Below, one piece after another: positions 31,950 through 40,874 of a stretch of DNA of 64,000 nucleotides. The position numbers and the translations under genes were made by a program. Under the pieces are notes generated by a model. It saw nothing but the letters and a program-made list of their open reading frames with translations, ran no database searches and was not told where the DNA came from. Each line of letters begins with the position of its first letter. Positions within the stretch are counted from its first letter, which is position 1. Origin of the DNA: Treponema bryantii (lineage in GTDB: Bacteria > Spirochaetota > Spirochaetia > Treponematales > Treponemataceae); NCBI RefSeq assembly GCF_900113965.1, contig NZ_FORI01000001.1, positions 451,477 through 515,476 of the forward strand, in the 5' to 3' direction.

Positions 31950-33623
31950 ATGAGTGAAGTTTGGAGCGTGTGGTTTTTGATCGGCGCTGCACTTGTATTC
32001 TTTATGCAGTGCGGATTCGCAATGGTTGAAACTGGTTTTACAAGAGCGAAGAATGCAGGTAACATCATCATGAAAAACCTGATGGATTTCTGTATCGGAA
32101 CTCCTATGTTTATGTTACTCGGATTCGGTTTGATGATGAGTGAAAATTATTTCTTTGGTGTAATTGGTAAACCAAATATGCAGTTGTTTACAAACTTCGC
32201 TGAAGGCGACTGGTCAGCATTCGTTTTCAACCTTGTATTCTGTGCAACAGCTGCAACAATCGTTTCTGGTTCAATGGCAGAACGAACAAAGTTCTCTGCA
32301 TACTGTATTTACTCTGCAGTAATTTCTGCAGTTGTTTATCCAATTGAAGCTGGTTGGGTATGGAACTCACAGGGCTGGCTTGTTCAGCTTGGTTTCGTAG
32401 ACTTCGCCGGTGGTGCTGCAATTCACTCAGTTGGTGGTACAGCAGCTTTGATTGGTGCTATGTTCCTTGGTCCTCGTATCGGAAAGTATGATTATGATAA
32501 GGACGGAAAAGTAACAAAGGTACACGCTATTCCAGGTCACTCTTTGACTCTTGGTGCTCTTGGAACTTTCATCCTCTGGTTCGGATGGTACGGATTCAAC
32601 GGTGCTGCTTGTACTCAGCTTCTTGGTGTTGGTGGTCTTGCTGCTGTATTCACAACAACAACAATCGCTCCTGCAGTTGCTGCTGTTACAACAATGATTT
32701 TTACATGGGTAAAGAACGGTAAGCCTGATGTTTCTATGACACTCAACGCTTCTCTTGCTGGTCTTGTTGCAATCACTCCTACTTGTGCTACAGTAGATGC
32801 TCTCGGTGCATCAATCATCGGTATTGTTTCAGGTATCATCGTAGTAGTTGTTGTTGAGTTCCTTGATATGAAGCTTCACATTGATGACCCGGTTGGTGCC
32901 GTAGCAGTTCACCTTGCAAACGGTATTTGGGGTACATTGTCTGATGGTTTGTTCAACGTTGAAAACGGTGTATTCTACGGCGGTGGTTTCAAGCATCTCG
33001 GCGTTCAGTGTCTTGGTGAAGTTACAATCGTTGCATGGACAACAGTTTGTATGATCATCACATTCAGCCTTATCAAGAAGTTCCACGGACTTCGTGCAAG
33101 CCGCGAAGAAGAAATTGTCGGACTCGATAAGCTCGAGCACGGAATCGATTCAAGCTACGCAGGATTCATCATGGCTCCACAGGTACTCGGTGGCGATGCT
33201 CCAGCTTCTTCAGAAAGTTCAGTTCCTGTTGAAAAGGCAGTTCCAGTTGCAAAGGCAACAGCTCGCCCAGATGCAAAGTTCCATATGGTTACAATCATTA
33301 CACGCCAGAGTAAGTTCGACGAGCTCAAGGCTGCAATGAACGACATCAACGTAACAGGTATGACAGTTACAAACGTACTTGGTTGTGGACAGCAGCACGG
33401 AAATGTTCAGAAGTATCGTGGTGTTGAAATGGATATGACTCTTCTTCCAAAGATTAAGGTTGATATCGTAGTCAGCGAAGTTCCAGTTGACCTCGTAGTA
33501 ACAGCCGCTAAGGAAGTTCTTTACACAGGCCACATCGGCGACGGAAAGATTTTCGTATACGATGTTCAGAATGTCGTAAAGGTTAGAACTGGCGAAGAGG
33601 GATACGAGGCTCTCCAAGACTAG
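31950..33623 (+). CDS. amt: Ammonium transporter fused to a C-terminal PII domain
   Basis: 557 residues. Residues 1 to about 400 are an Amt channel with eleven spans; the two pore histidines are in AIHSVGG and VAVHLANG. A linker of about 40 residues leads to a PII/GlnK domain (about 443-557; GCGQQHGNVQKYRGVEM, LLPKIKVDIVV, YTGHIGDGKIFVYDV). Free GlnK normally binds AmtB to close it, so a fusion gives a built-in gate. The T-loop has Met where the uridylylated Tyr51 of GlnK sits (YRGVEM instead of YRGAEY), so it is not controlled by GlnD-type uridylylation. The Gln39- and Lys58-equivalent residues (GQQ, LPK) that bind 2-oxoglutarate/ATP remain. The start lies behind CAGGAGG. Confidence 0.95.
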   Translation: MSEVWSVWFLIGAALVFFMQCGFAMVETGFTRAKNAGNIIMKNLMDFCIGTPMFMLLGFGLMMSENYFFGVIGKPNMQLFTNFAEGDWSAFVFNLVFCATAATIVSGSMAERTKFSAYCIYSAVISAVVYPIEAGWVWNSQGWLVQLGFVDFAGGAAIHSVGGTAALIGAMFLGPRIGKYDYDKDGKVTKVHAIPGHSLTLGALGTFILWFGWYGFNGAACTQLLGVGGLAAVFTTTTIAPAVAAVTTMIFTWVKNGKPDVSMTLNASLAGLVAITPTCATVDALGASIIGIVSGIIVVVVVEFLDMKLHIDDPVGAVAVHLANGIWGTLSDGLFNVENGVFYGGGFKHLGVQCLGEVTIVAWTTVCMIITFSLIKKFHGLRASREEEIVGLDKLEHGIDSSYAGFIMAPQVLGGDAPASSESSVPVEKAVPVAKATARPDAKFHMVTIITRQSKFDELKAAMNDINVTGMTVTNVLGCGQQHGNVQKYRGVEMDMTLLPKIKVDIVVSEVPVDLVVTAAKEVLYTGHIGDGKIFVYDVQNVVKVRTGEEGYEALQD

Positions 33624-33650
33624 TTAATTCAGAATATTCTGGAGGTTCCC

Positions 33651-33686
33651 GCGTGGACTGCCTACCGTTCGGTAGTCATTCCACGC
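33651..33686. terminator. Hairpin after amt
   Basis: GCGTGGA (33651-33657) with TCCACGC (33680-33686) encloses CTACCG/CGGTAG (33662-33675). There is no clear T run. It overlaps the last codons of the convergent gene at 33676. Confidence 0.55.
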
Positions 33687-34116
33687 AGTTCAATTGAATT
33701 ATATAAGCTGCAATCAGGCCTGCAGCCATGAAAGGAATAAAAGGAAATTTTACTTTTCCAAATCTTTTGTTAATTACACAAAGAGCAGCAAGTGCTTCAA
33801 TTCCAAAACAAAGCGGAAGTATCATGGGTACAAGAAAAAGCCCCTGAAAAAATCCAAACCAGACATCAGCGGGACCAAGCTTGTTCTTTGTAATTTTCCT
33901 AACAACAAAATAAAAAGCTCCACAAATCATGCTGGAGAGAATGTAAATCCAAATTGTTTCGCGCGCAAAAATAATATGACAGAGTAGGGCGCAGTAAACT
34001 GACAGCCACTGAAGGTTAATCCCAACCGTCATGCGCTTTAAGTCCTGAATGGAGAGAATCAGAGAGAAAATCAGAATGATGGAAAAGGAAACTATCTTAT
34101 AAAGTGAGATTTCCAT
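33676..34116 (-). CDS. A24-type prepilin peptidase-like membrane protein
   Basis: 146 residues with about five spans. The first aspartate site is SIQDLKRMTVG (about residue 21) and the second lies in KNKLGPADVWFGF (about residue 75), which fits the aspartic protease motifs of A24/TadV peptidases with GPAD for GxGD. No pilin gene is nearby. I prefer ATG 34116; the longer frame to 34188 crosses the asnB promoter on the other strand and has no ribosome binding site. TATAAT lies five bases before this ATG, so the mRNA may be leaderless. Confidence 0.68.
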   Translation of the reverse strand: MEISLYKIVSFSIILIFSLILSIQDLKRMTVGINLQWLSVYCALLCHIIFARETIWIYILSSMICGAFYFVVRKITKNKLGPADVWFGFFQGLFLVPMILPLCFGIEALAALCVINKRFGKVKFPFIPFMAAGLIAAYIIQLNCVE

Positions 34117-34145
34117 TGGTTTATTATACACGTAATTCCCATTTA

Positions 34146-34261
34146 TTGACACAAAATATCCAAAGTAGTATAAAAAGAGAAACGGCAAAGAGGTCGTAGA
34201 TAATATTTCGCGTTTTGCGAAGTACTATCTACGACCTCTTTTTTTTGCCTCGGAGGTTATT
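34146..34261 (+). promoter_or_regulatory. asnB promoter and leader hairpin of the GGCAAAGAGGTCG type
   Basis: TTGACA (34146-34151), 17 bases, TATAAA (34169-34174). Arms AAAGAGGTCGTAGATA (34187-34202) and its perfect complement (34226-34241) enclose TTTCGC/GCGAAG, followed by eight T and then CGGAGG and the asnB ATG. The outer stem is almost identical to those before gltB and dapF. Confidence 0.78.
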
Positions 34262-36034
34262 ATGTGTGGCTTTGTAGGAGCATTTGATTTAAACAGCGGT
34301 AGTGCACCGATTGCGGAGGGATTGAAAGAAGAACTTCGCGCGCAGGTTCTGGAGATGTCTAAGAAGATTCGTCATCGTGGGCCGGACTGGAGCGGCGTGT
34401 ACACTGGTAATAATGCAATCCTGAGTCACGAACGTCTTTCAATCGTAGACCCTCTTTCTGGAAAGCAGCCACTTGTAAGTGATGATGAAAAAATCATTCT
34501 GGCTGCGAACGGTGAAATCTATAATCACAAAGAAATCCGTGCTAAGTTCGAAGGCAGCTATAAGTTCCGCACAGGAAGCGACTGTGAGGTAATCATTCCT
34601 TTGTACAAAAAATATCGTGAGAGCGGTGACTTCACAAAAATGATAGAAGAGCTTTCGGGTATTTTTGCCTTTGCTCTTTACGACAGCGAGCACGATGTTT
34701 ACCTCATCGCCCGCGACGAAATCGGAGTTATCCCATTGTATCAGGGCTGGGACAAAGCCGGCCGCTATTACGTTGCAAGCGAGCTCAAGGCTCTTGAAGG
34801 CGACTGCCAGACAATCGAAGAGTTCCCTAATGGCTGTTATCTCTACTCTAAAGATGTGGTTTCGACAGGCTCAACCACCCCTGTTCGCTGGTACCACCGT
34901 GACTGGGAGACCTTCGATGCAGTAAAGAACGCTCCAAAAGCAACTGATGATAAGGGCGAAGTTATTAACCCTACAGTTATAGAAAAAGTTCGTAACGGTC
35001 TTGAAGCTGCTGTAAAAGCTCAGTTGATGTCCGACGTACCATACGGCGTTTTACTGTCCGGTGGTCTCGACTCTTCAATCATTGCTGCCGTAACTCAGAA
35101 ATACAGTAAAAAACGTGTTGAAACAGACAGTAAGGAAGCCGCCTGGTGGCCACAGCTCCACTCGTTTGCAGTTGGACTTGAAGGTTCTCCAGACCTCATC
35201 GCTGCTCAGAAGGCCGCAGACTACATCGGAACTGTTCACCACGAAGTTCACTTTACAATTCAGGAAGCCCTCGATGCCCTCCCAGATGTAATTTATCATA
35301 TTGAAACTTACGACATCACAACAGTTCGTGCTTCTACTCCAATGTATCTGCTTGCCCGCGTAATCAAATCAATGGGAATCAAGATGGTACTTTCAGGCGA
35401 GGGTAGTGATGAGCTTTTCGGCGGCTACCTTTACTTCCATAAGGCACCAAACGCTCAGGAGTTCCATGAGGAGCTTGTTCGTAAAATGAGCAAGCTTCAC
35501 CTTTACGACTGTCTCCGCGCAAACAAGTCTCTTATGGCATGGGGTGTTGAAGGCCGTGTTCCTTTCCTGGATAAAGATTTTATTGATATCGCAATGGGCT
35601 TGAACCCAAGCGACAAGATGAATATCAAATTGCCGGACGGCAAACAGAGAATGGAAAAATGGATTCTACGCAAAGCTTTTGAAGATCTTCTTCCGGAAAG
35701 TATTGCATGGCGTCAGAAGGAACAGTTCTCTGATGGCGTAGGCTACAACTGGATTGATACCCTCAAAAAGATGACAGAAGAAAAAGTAAGCGATGCAGAG
35801 TTTGCACGCCGCGAAAACCGTTTCCCGGTAAATCCTCCGAAAACAAAAGAGGAATACTACTACCGCGAAATCTACAGCCGACTCTTCCCAAGCGACTCTG
35901 CCGCACGCTGTGTTCCACACGAGGCAGGTGTTGCCTGCTCAACTGCAAAAGCCCTCGAGTGGGATGCTGCCTGGAAGAACATGGACGAGCCAAGTGGACG
36001 TGCAATTGCAGGCGTTCACGACAAAGCTTACTAA
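34262..36034 (+). CDS. asnB: Asparagine synthetase (glutamine-hydrolysing)
   Basis: 590 residues. The N-terminal glutaminase starts MCGFVGAFD with the catalytic Cys2 and includes LSHERLSIVDP and AANGEIYNH. The C-terminal synthetase has the PP-loop VLLSGGLDSSI (about residue 260) and SGEGSDELFGGY (about 377). It makes Asn from Asp with ATP and Gln. A 24-base palindromic repeat (34856-34879) adds VVSTGSTT between the two domains, just before the conserved RWYHRDW. The gene lies behind an attenuator-like hairpin, consistent with control by nitrogen status. Confidence 0.96.
   Translation: MCGFVGAFDLNSGSAPIAEGLKEELRAQVLEMSKKIRHRGPDWSGVYTGNNAILSHERLSIVDPLSGKQPLVSDDEKIILAANGEIYNHKEIRAKFEGSYKFRTGSDCEVIIPLYKKYRESGDFTKMIEELSGIFAFALYDSEHDVYLIARDEIGVIPLYQGWDKAGRYYVASELKALEGDCQTIEEFPNGCYLYSKDVVSTGSTTPVRWYHRDWETFDAVKNAPKATDDKGEVINPTVIEKVRNGLEAAVKAQLMSDVPYGVLLSGGLDSSIIAAVTQKYSKKRVETDSKEAAWWPQLHSFAVGLEGSPDLIAAQKAADYIGTVHHEVHFTIQEALDALPDVIYHIETYDITTVRASTPMYLLARVIKSMGIKMVLSGEGSDELFGGYLYFHKAPNAQEFHEELVRKMSKLHLYDCLRANKSLMAWGVEGRVPFLDKDFIDIAMGLNPSDKMNIKLPDGKQRMEKWILRKAFEDLLPESIAWRQKEQFSDGVGYNWIDTLKKMTEEKVSDAEFARRENRFPVNPPKTKEEYYYREIYSRLFPSDSAARCVPHEAGVACSTAKALEWDAAWKNMDEPSGRAIAGVHDKAY
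34856..34879. repeat. Short palindromic repeat (type B) inside asnB
   Basis: GTGGTTTCGACA then GGCTCAACCACC, 24 bases, with GTGGTT and AACCAC ends. Eight codons are added in the interdomain linker. Confidence 0.8.
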
Positions 36035-36045
36035 AACACTTTAAG

Positions 36046-36188
36046 AGTAGTTCTTTTTAGAACTACTTGACTATTGTTGCAGAAATTTATTATTATTAAA
36101 GAACTTAAAAATACGGCAAAGAGGTCGTAGATAAGGTTTCGTTAATGGCGAAATTTTGTCTACGGCCTCTTTTTTTTTCGAGGTTAAA
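36046..36188 (+). promoter_or_regulatory. gltB promoter and leader hairpin of the GGCAAAGAGGTCG type
   Basis: AGTAGTTCT-TTTT-AGAACTACT (36046-36067) directly precedes TTGACT (36067-36072); a -10 near 36090 (TATTAT) is less certain. The leader hairpin has arms AAAGAGGTCGTAGA (36118-36131) and TCTACGGCCTCTTT (about 36159-36172), with an inner TTTCG/CGAAA stem and nine T. GAGG then precedes the gltB ATG. The upstream TTTTAGAACTACT also precedes the dapF -35 box. Confidence 0.72.
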
Positions 36189-39100
36189 ATGAAAACACTT
36201 TACGAGCCAAGTTTTGAACATGATAACTGTGGAATTGGAGCAGTTGTAAATATTGACGGAAGCAAGTCGCACAAAATTGTGGACAATGCTCTGAGTATTG
36301 TTGAAAAACTGGAGCATCGCGCAGGTAAAGATGCCAGTGGTGAAACTGGAGACGGTGTTGGAATCCTGGTTCAGATCAGCCATGACTTTTTTAAGAAAGA
36401 AGCTGCAGACCTTGTTGGAAAACTCGGCGAAAGAGAATACGGAATCGGTCAGTTCTTCTTCCCTGCTGGCGGTGAGACATCAGAGAAAGCCCGCTTCGAA
36501 GCCTGCGTAAAAGCCGAAGGTCTCAAGTTCCTTGGCTGGCGTAAGGTTCCTGTAAAGGCCGAAGTGCTCGGTAAAAAAGCCCGCGACTGCATGCCTGAAA
36601 TCTGGCAGGGCTTTGTAGAGAAGCCTGCAGACTGCGAGACGGGAATTGAGTTTGATAGAAAGCTTTATATTTTGAGACGTGAGTTTGAAAAAGCATCAAA
36701 GGTGGTTTCGACCCTTCGACCAGGCTCAGGGACCGCAGGCTCAACCACCGCGGTTACTTACGTTTGTTCTTTGAGTAGCCGTACAATCGTTTACAAAGGA
36801 ATGTTTCTCGTACACGAGCTTCGCACTTTCTACAAAGACCTTCAGTCTGCTGACTATGCTTCAAGCCTTGCAATCGTTCACTCGCGCTTTTCTACAAACA
36901 CACAGCCTAGCTGGCAGCGCGCTCATCCAAACCGCTTCATTGCACATAACGGTGAAATCAATACAATCCGCGGAAACGTTGACCGTATGCTTGCCCGCGA
37001 AGAAACAGTTGAATCAAAGAAGCTTTCCGGCGATCAGATGAAAAAGGTACTGCCTGCTGTAGACACAACCGGTTCAGACTCTGCAATGCTCGATAACACA
37101 CTCGAGTTCCTTTTGATGAACGGCGTTCCTCTTCCACTCGCAGTTATGATGTGTATCCCGGAGCCTTGGAAGCACGATGACAACATGCCTTCCCTCAAAA
37201 AAGATTTCTATCACTACTGGGCAACTATGATGGAAAGCTGGGACGGTCCTGCCGCAATTCTCTTCAGCGATGGTGACCTTCTTGGTGCAACACTCGACCG
37301 CAACGGTCTCCGCCCAAGCCGCTACTACATCACAAAAGACGGAATGCTTATTCTCAGTTCAGAGGTTGGTGTTCTCGATATCCCTGAAGAAAATATCAAA
37401 ATCAAATCACGCCTTCAGCCGGGCCGTATTCTCCTCGTAGATACAGTTCAGAAAAAAATCATCAGCGACGAAGAATGTAAAAATCAGTATGCAAACCTTT
37501 ATCCTTATGGCGAATGGATTGATATGAATCTTGTTCATCTTGCTGATCTTAAAATCCCTAACAAAAAGATTCCGGTTCACACTCTTGAAGAACGCAACAT
37601 TCTGTACCGCGCATTCGGCTGGAACTATGAAGATGTAAATGAAATGGTTCTGCCAATGGCAAAGAATGGAGTTGAACCTACAGCAAGTATGGGTGTTGAT
37701 ACTCCGCTCGCTGTTATGAGTGAAAAGCATCCAAGCCTCTTCAGTTATTTCAAGCAGCTGTTCGCTCAGGTAACAAACCCTCCAATCGACAGCCTCCGCG
37801 AAAAAATTGTAACAGACACAACTGTTTACGTTGGAACTGATGGAAACCTTCTCGAACCAACTCCAAAGAACTGCCGTGTTCTCGAAATCAATAATCCAAT
37901 TCTGACAGGTACAGACCTCATAAAAATTGCGGCTCTCAACCAGCCGGGCCTTAAGGCAAAGACTCTGTCTATTCTGTTTCCGGTGGTTGAAGCCGAAAGT
38001 TCGGTGGTTGAGCCTGTCGAAACTACCGGAGGTCTCGAAAAGGCCCTCGAGAATCTGTTTACTCAGATTGACGCTGCTTACGCCGAAGGTTATAACATCA
38101 TCATCTTGAGTGACCGCGGTGTAGATAAAACCCACGCTGCTATCCCTGCAATCCTTGCAACCTCAGCTGTTGAGCAGTACCTCATCCGCACAAAGAAACG
38201 CACTGCAGTTTCAATTATTCTTGAGACCGCCGAGGTTCGTGATGTTCATCAGGCTGCAATGTGTTTGAGCTACGGTGCTCGTGCAATCAATCCTTACCTT
38301 GCTCACGAAGCAATTTCCGAACTCATCGATCAGAAGCTTTTGGACAAGGATTATCACACAGCAATCGATGACTACAACAAAGCAATCATAAATGGAATTG
38401 TAAAGATTGCCGCAAAGATGGGAATCTCAACAATTCAGTCTTACCAGTCTGCTCAGATTTTTGAAGCAGTTGGTATTGCATCTGATGTTATTGAAAAATA
38501 CTTTACAAATACAGTAAGCCGCGTTGGTGGTGTAAGCCTCAAGGAAATCGAAGAGGATGTTCGCTATCATCACGATCAGGGCTTTGACCCTGCCGGTCTT
38601 ACAGTAAACCAGCACCTCGATTCGTTCGGTAAGCACAAGTTCCGCCGCGGTCCTCAGGCAGAAAGTCACCTTTATAATCCTGAGACAATCGTGGCTCTTC
38701 AGCAGGCAACCCGAAATGGAGACTATGCACGCTTTAAGGAGTACACAGCGCTTGTTGATTCAAATGATCACCCTCATACTCTGCGTGCAATGCTCGACTT
38801 TAATTACGAGTCAGGTAAAGAGATTTCAATTGATGAAGTAGAAAGCGTAGATGAAATCGTTAAGCGCTTTAAGACCGGTGCCATGTCTTACGGTTCAATT
38901 TCTGAAGAAGCCCACAAGTGCATGGCTGCCGCTATGAATCACCTTCACGGAAAATCAAACTCTGGTGAAGGAGGAGAAAAGCCAGAGCGCCTCGGTACAG
39001 AATACAACTCAGCTATCAAACAGGTTGCTTCCGGCCGCTTCGGTGTTACAGAAGAGTACCTCCTCAGTGCACAGGAAATTCAGATTAAGATGGCCCAGGG

Positions 39101-40811
39101 AGCAAAGCCGGGCGAGGGTGGACACCTTCCTGGTAAAAAGGTTTATCCATGGATTGCAAAGACACGTTATGCAACTCCTGGCGTAGCCCTCATTTCGCCA
39201 CCACCTCATCATGATATTTATTCTATTGAAGACCTTGCTCAGCTGATTTACGATTTGAAGAATGCTAACCGCGCTGCCCGCATCTCTGTTAAGCTTGTAA
39301 GTGAAGCAGGCGTTGGTACAATTGCTGCCGGTGTTGCAAAAGCCGGTGCTCAGGTAATTTTGATTTCCGGACACGACGGTGGTACCGGTGCGGCACCTAT
39401 CAGCTCAATTCACCACGCAGGTTTGCCATGGGAACTTGGTCTTGCAGAAACACATCAGACTTTGATTCAGAATGGTCTTCGTGGCCGTGTTGTAATTGAA
39501 ACTGATGGTAAGCTGATGAGTGGCCGCGATGTTGTAATTGCGGCTCTTCTTGGTGCTGAGGAATTTGGTTTTGCAACTGCTCCTCTTATTTCTATGGGCT
39601 GTTCTATGATGCGTGTATGCCAGCTGGATACCTGTCCGTTTGGTGTTGCAACACAGAACGAAAAGCTCCGTGCTAAGTTCCCTGGAAAACCAGAGTATGT
39701 AGAAAACTTCATGAAGTTCATCGCACAGGAAATGCGCGAGATTATGGCAAAGCTCGGAGTTCACTCTGTTGAAGAACTCTGCGGTCGTACAGATCTTATC
39801 AAGCTTAAAGATAAGCAGGGCTTCAAGCGTGCCGGCTTAGTAGATATGAGCCGAGTTCTCGCTACTTCAGCCGAGGACAAAGACGCCTGGAAATCAGACC
39901 GCTCCCTCTTCAATTTCGAACTCGAAAAGCGTATCGACCTCACAAAGCTTGTTCCAGATTTCGAAGGAGCAAAGAAGGTGGTTTCGACAAGCTCAACCAC
40001 CGCTGATGCAATTGACATCCAGTCAACAGATCGCACAGTCGGTACAATCCTTGGCTCAGAGATTCAGAAGAAGTTTGGTAACACCCTTGCCGACGATACA
40101 TACTGCGTAAACTTCAAGGGCGGTGCAGGACAGAGCTTTGGTGCCTTCATTCCAAAGGGGCTTACACTCCGTCTCACAGGCGACGCCAACGACGCCTTCG
40201 GTAAGGGCTTAAGTGGCGGTAAACTTGTTATTACTAAACCTGCCGCCTTTGACGGAGCTGCCGACAGCAATATTATCGTAGGAAACGTAGCACTTTTCGG
40301 TGCAACAAGCGGTACAGCCTTTATCAACGGTGTTGCCGGTGAACGTTTCTGCGTACGTAACTCAGGTGCTACAGTAGTTGCAGAAGGCTGCGGTGACCAC
40401 GGTCTTGAATATATGACCGGCGGTACAGCAGTAATTCTCGGCGGAACAGGAAAGAATCTCTGCGCCGGAATGAGTGGTGGCCTTGCATACGTTATGGATG
40501 AGAACCACGATCTCTACAAGCGTCTAAACCACGAACTTGTTAAGATGTACGCTCTTGATGATGATACAACAACTCTCAGCGGCACAACAGACGAACTCCG
40601 TCTCCACGCCCTCATCGAACAGCATGCAAAAGAAACAGGTAGTGAACGTGCAAAGGCAATTCTTGCAGACTGGGATAACATGAAGACAAAGTTCAAGAAA
40701 ATCATCCCTAACGATTATCTTCGCATCATGAAGGAAATCGCCGAGCAGGAAAAGACTATTTCTGACCACGAAGAAGCAGTTCTCGCGGCTTTCAGAAAGT
40801 GCACAGCGTAG
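36189..40811 (+). CDS. gltB: Glutamate synthase large subunit
   Basis: 1540 residues. A short propeptide (MKTLYEPSFEHDN) precedes the catalytic Cys of CGIGAVVNIDG, as in GltB where it becomes the N-terminus. It has a class II glutaminase (ALVHSRFSTNT-like AIVHSRFSTNTQPSW), a central domain, the FMN/3Fe-4S synthase domain (SNSGEGGEKPER, AKPGEGGHLPGKK, GHDGGTGAAP, and cysteines in SMGCSMMRVCQLDTCPFGVA) and a C-terminal beta-helix. It makes glutamate from glutamine and 2-oxoglutarate with GltD. Three palindromic repeats are inserted in frame (36701-36749, 37981-38028, 39977-40001). I chose ATG 36189 behind GAGG; the earlier in-frame start lies in the leader hairpin. gltD is separated from it by an aldo/keto reductase gene and a pseudogene. 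Confidence 0.96.
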   Translation: MKTLYEPSFEHDNCGIGAVVNIDGSKSHKIVDNALSIVEKLEHRAGKDASGETGDGVGILVQISHDFFKKEAADLVGKLGEREYGIGQFFFPAGGETSEKARFEACVKAEGLKFLGWRKVPVKAEVLGKKARDCMPEIWQGFVEKPADCETGIEFDRKLYILRREFEKASKVVSTLRPGSGTAGSTTAVTYVCSLSSRTIVYKGMFLVHELRTFYKDLQSADYASSLAIVHSRFSTNTQPSWQRAHPNRFIAHNGEINTIRGNVDRMLAREETVESKKLSGDQMKKVLPAVDTTGSDSAMLDNTLEFLLMNGVPLPLAVMMCIPEPWKHDDNMPSLKKDFYHYWATMMESWDGPAAILFSDGDLLGATLDRNGLRPSRYYITKDGMLILSSEVGVLDIPEENIKIKSRLQPGRILLVDTVQKKIISDEECKNQYANLYPYGEWIDMNLVHLADLKIPNKKIPVHTLEERNILYRAFGWNYEDVNEMVLPMAKNGVEPTASMGVDTPLAVMSEKHPSLFSYFKQLFAQVTNPPIDSLREKIVTDTTVYVGTDGNLLEPTPKNCRVLEINNPILTGTDLIKIAALNQPGLKAKTLSILFPVVEAESSVVEPVETTGGLEKALENLFTQIDAAYAEGYNIIILSDRGVDKTHAAIPAILATSAVEQYLIRTKKRTAVSIILETAEVRDVHQAAMCLSYGARAINPYLAHEAISELIDQKLLDKDYHTAIDDYNKAIINGIVKIAAKMGISTIQSYQSAQIFEAVGIASDVIEKYFTNTVSRVGGVSLKEIEEDVRYHHDQGFDPAGLTVNQHLDSFGKHKFRRGPQAESHLYNPETIVALQQATRNGDYARFKEYTALVDSNDHPHTLRAMLDFNYESGKEISIDEVESVDEIVKRFKTGAMSYGSISEEAHKCMAAAMNHLHGKSNSGEGGEKPERLGTEYNSAIKQVASGRFGVTEEYLLSAQEIQIKMAQGAKPGEGGHLPGKKVYPWIAKTRYATPGVALISPPPHHDIYSIEDLAQLIYDLKNANRAARISVKLVSEAGVGTIAAGVAKAGAQVILISGHDGGTGAAPISSIHHAGLPWELGLAETHQTLIQNGLRGRVVIETDGKLMSGRDVVIAALLGAEEFGFATAPLISMGCSMMRVCQLDTCPFGVATQNEKLRAKFPGKPEYVENFMKFIAQEMREIMAKLGVHSVEELCGRTDLIKLKDKQGFKRAGLVDMSRVLATSAEDKDAWKSDRSLFNFELEKRIDLTKLVPDFEGAKKVVSTSSTTADAIDIQSTDRTVGTILGSEIQKKFGNTLADDTYCVNFKGGAGQSFGAFIPKGLTLRLTGDANDAFGKGLSGGKLVITKPAAFDGAADSNIIVGNVALFGATSGTAFINGVAGERFCVRNSGATVVAEGCGDHGLEYMTGGTAVILGGTGKNLCAGMSGGLAYVMDENHDLYKRLNHELVKMYALDDDTTTLSGTTDELRLHALIEQHAKETGSERAKAILADWDNMKTKFKKIIPNDYLRIMKEIAEQEKTISDHEEAVLAAFRKCTA
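36701..36749. repeat. Composite palindromic repeat in gltB, copy 1
   Basis: GGTGGTTTCGACC, CTTCGACCAGGCTCAGGGAC, CGCAGGCTCAACCACC in order. An inner CCTTCGAC-type palindrome sits inside the GGTGGTT/AACCACC outer one, so one repeat may have inserted into another. It encodes KVVSTLRPGSGTAGSTTAV. Confidence 0.8.
37981..38028. repeat. Tandem palindromic repeat in gltB, copy 2
   Basis: CGGTGGTTGAAGCCGAAAG followed by TTCGGTGGTTGAGCC, TGTCGAAACTACC. Two copies of GGTGGTTGA lie in tandem, the second complete. It encodes VVEAESSVVEPVETTGG. Confidence 0.75.
39977..40001. repeat. Short palindromic repeat in gltB, copy 3
   Basis: GGTGGTTTCGACA then AGCTCAACCACC. It encodes VVSTSSTTA in the linker before the C-terminal beta-helix domain. 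Confidence 0.8.
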
Positions 40812-40830
40812 AAAAGTTACTAAACCGAAA

Positions 40831-40870
40831 AAAAATTACTACCAAATTTTCAAATTTGGTAGTAATTTTT
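40831..40870. terminator. Perfect 19-base-pair hairpin between gltB and the aldo/keto reductase
   Basis: AAAAATTACTACCAAATTT (40831-40849), loop TC, exact complement ending in TTTTT (40852-40870). It should terminate gltB. The next gene starts only four bases later, and no Shine-Dalgarno lies between, so the hairpin may also control that gene. Confidence 0.8.
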
Positions 40871-40874
40871 ATGT

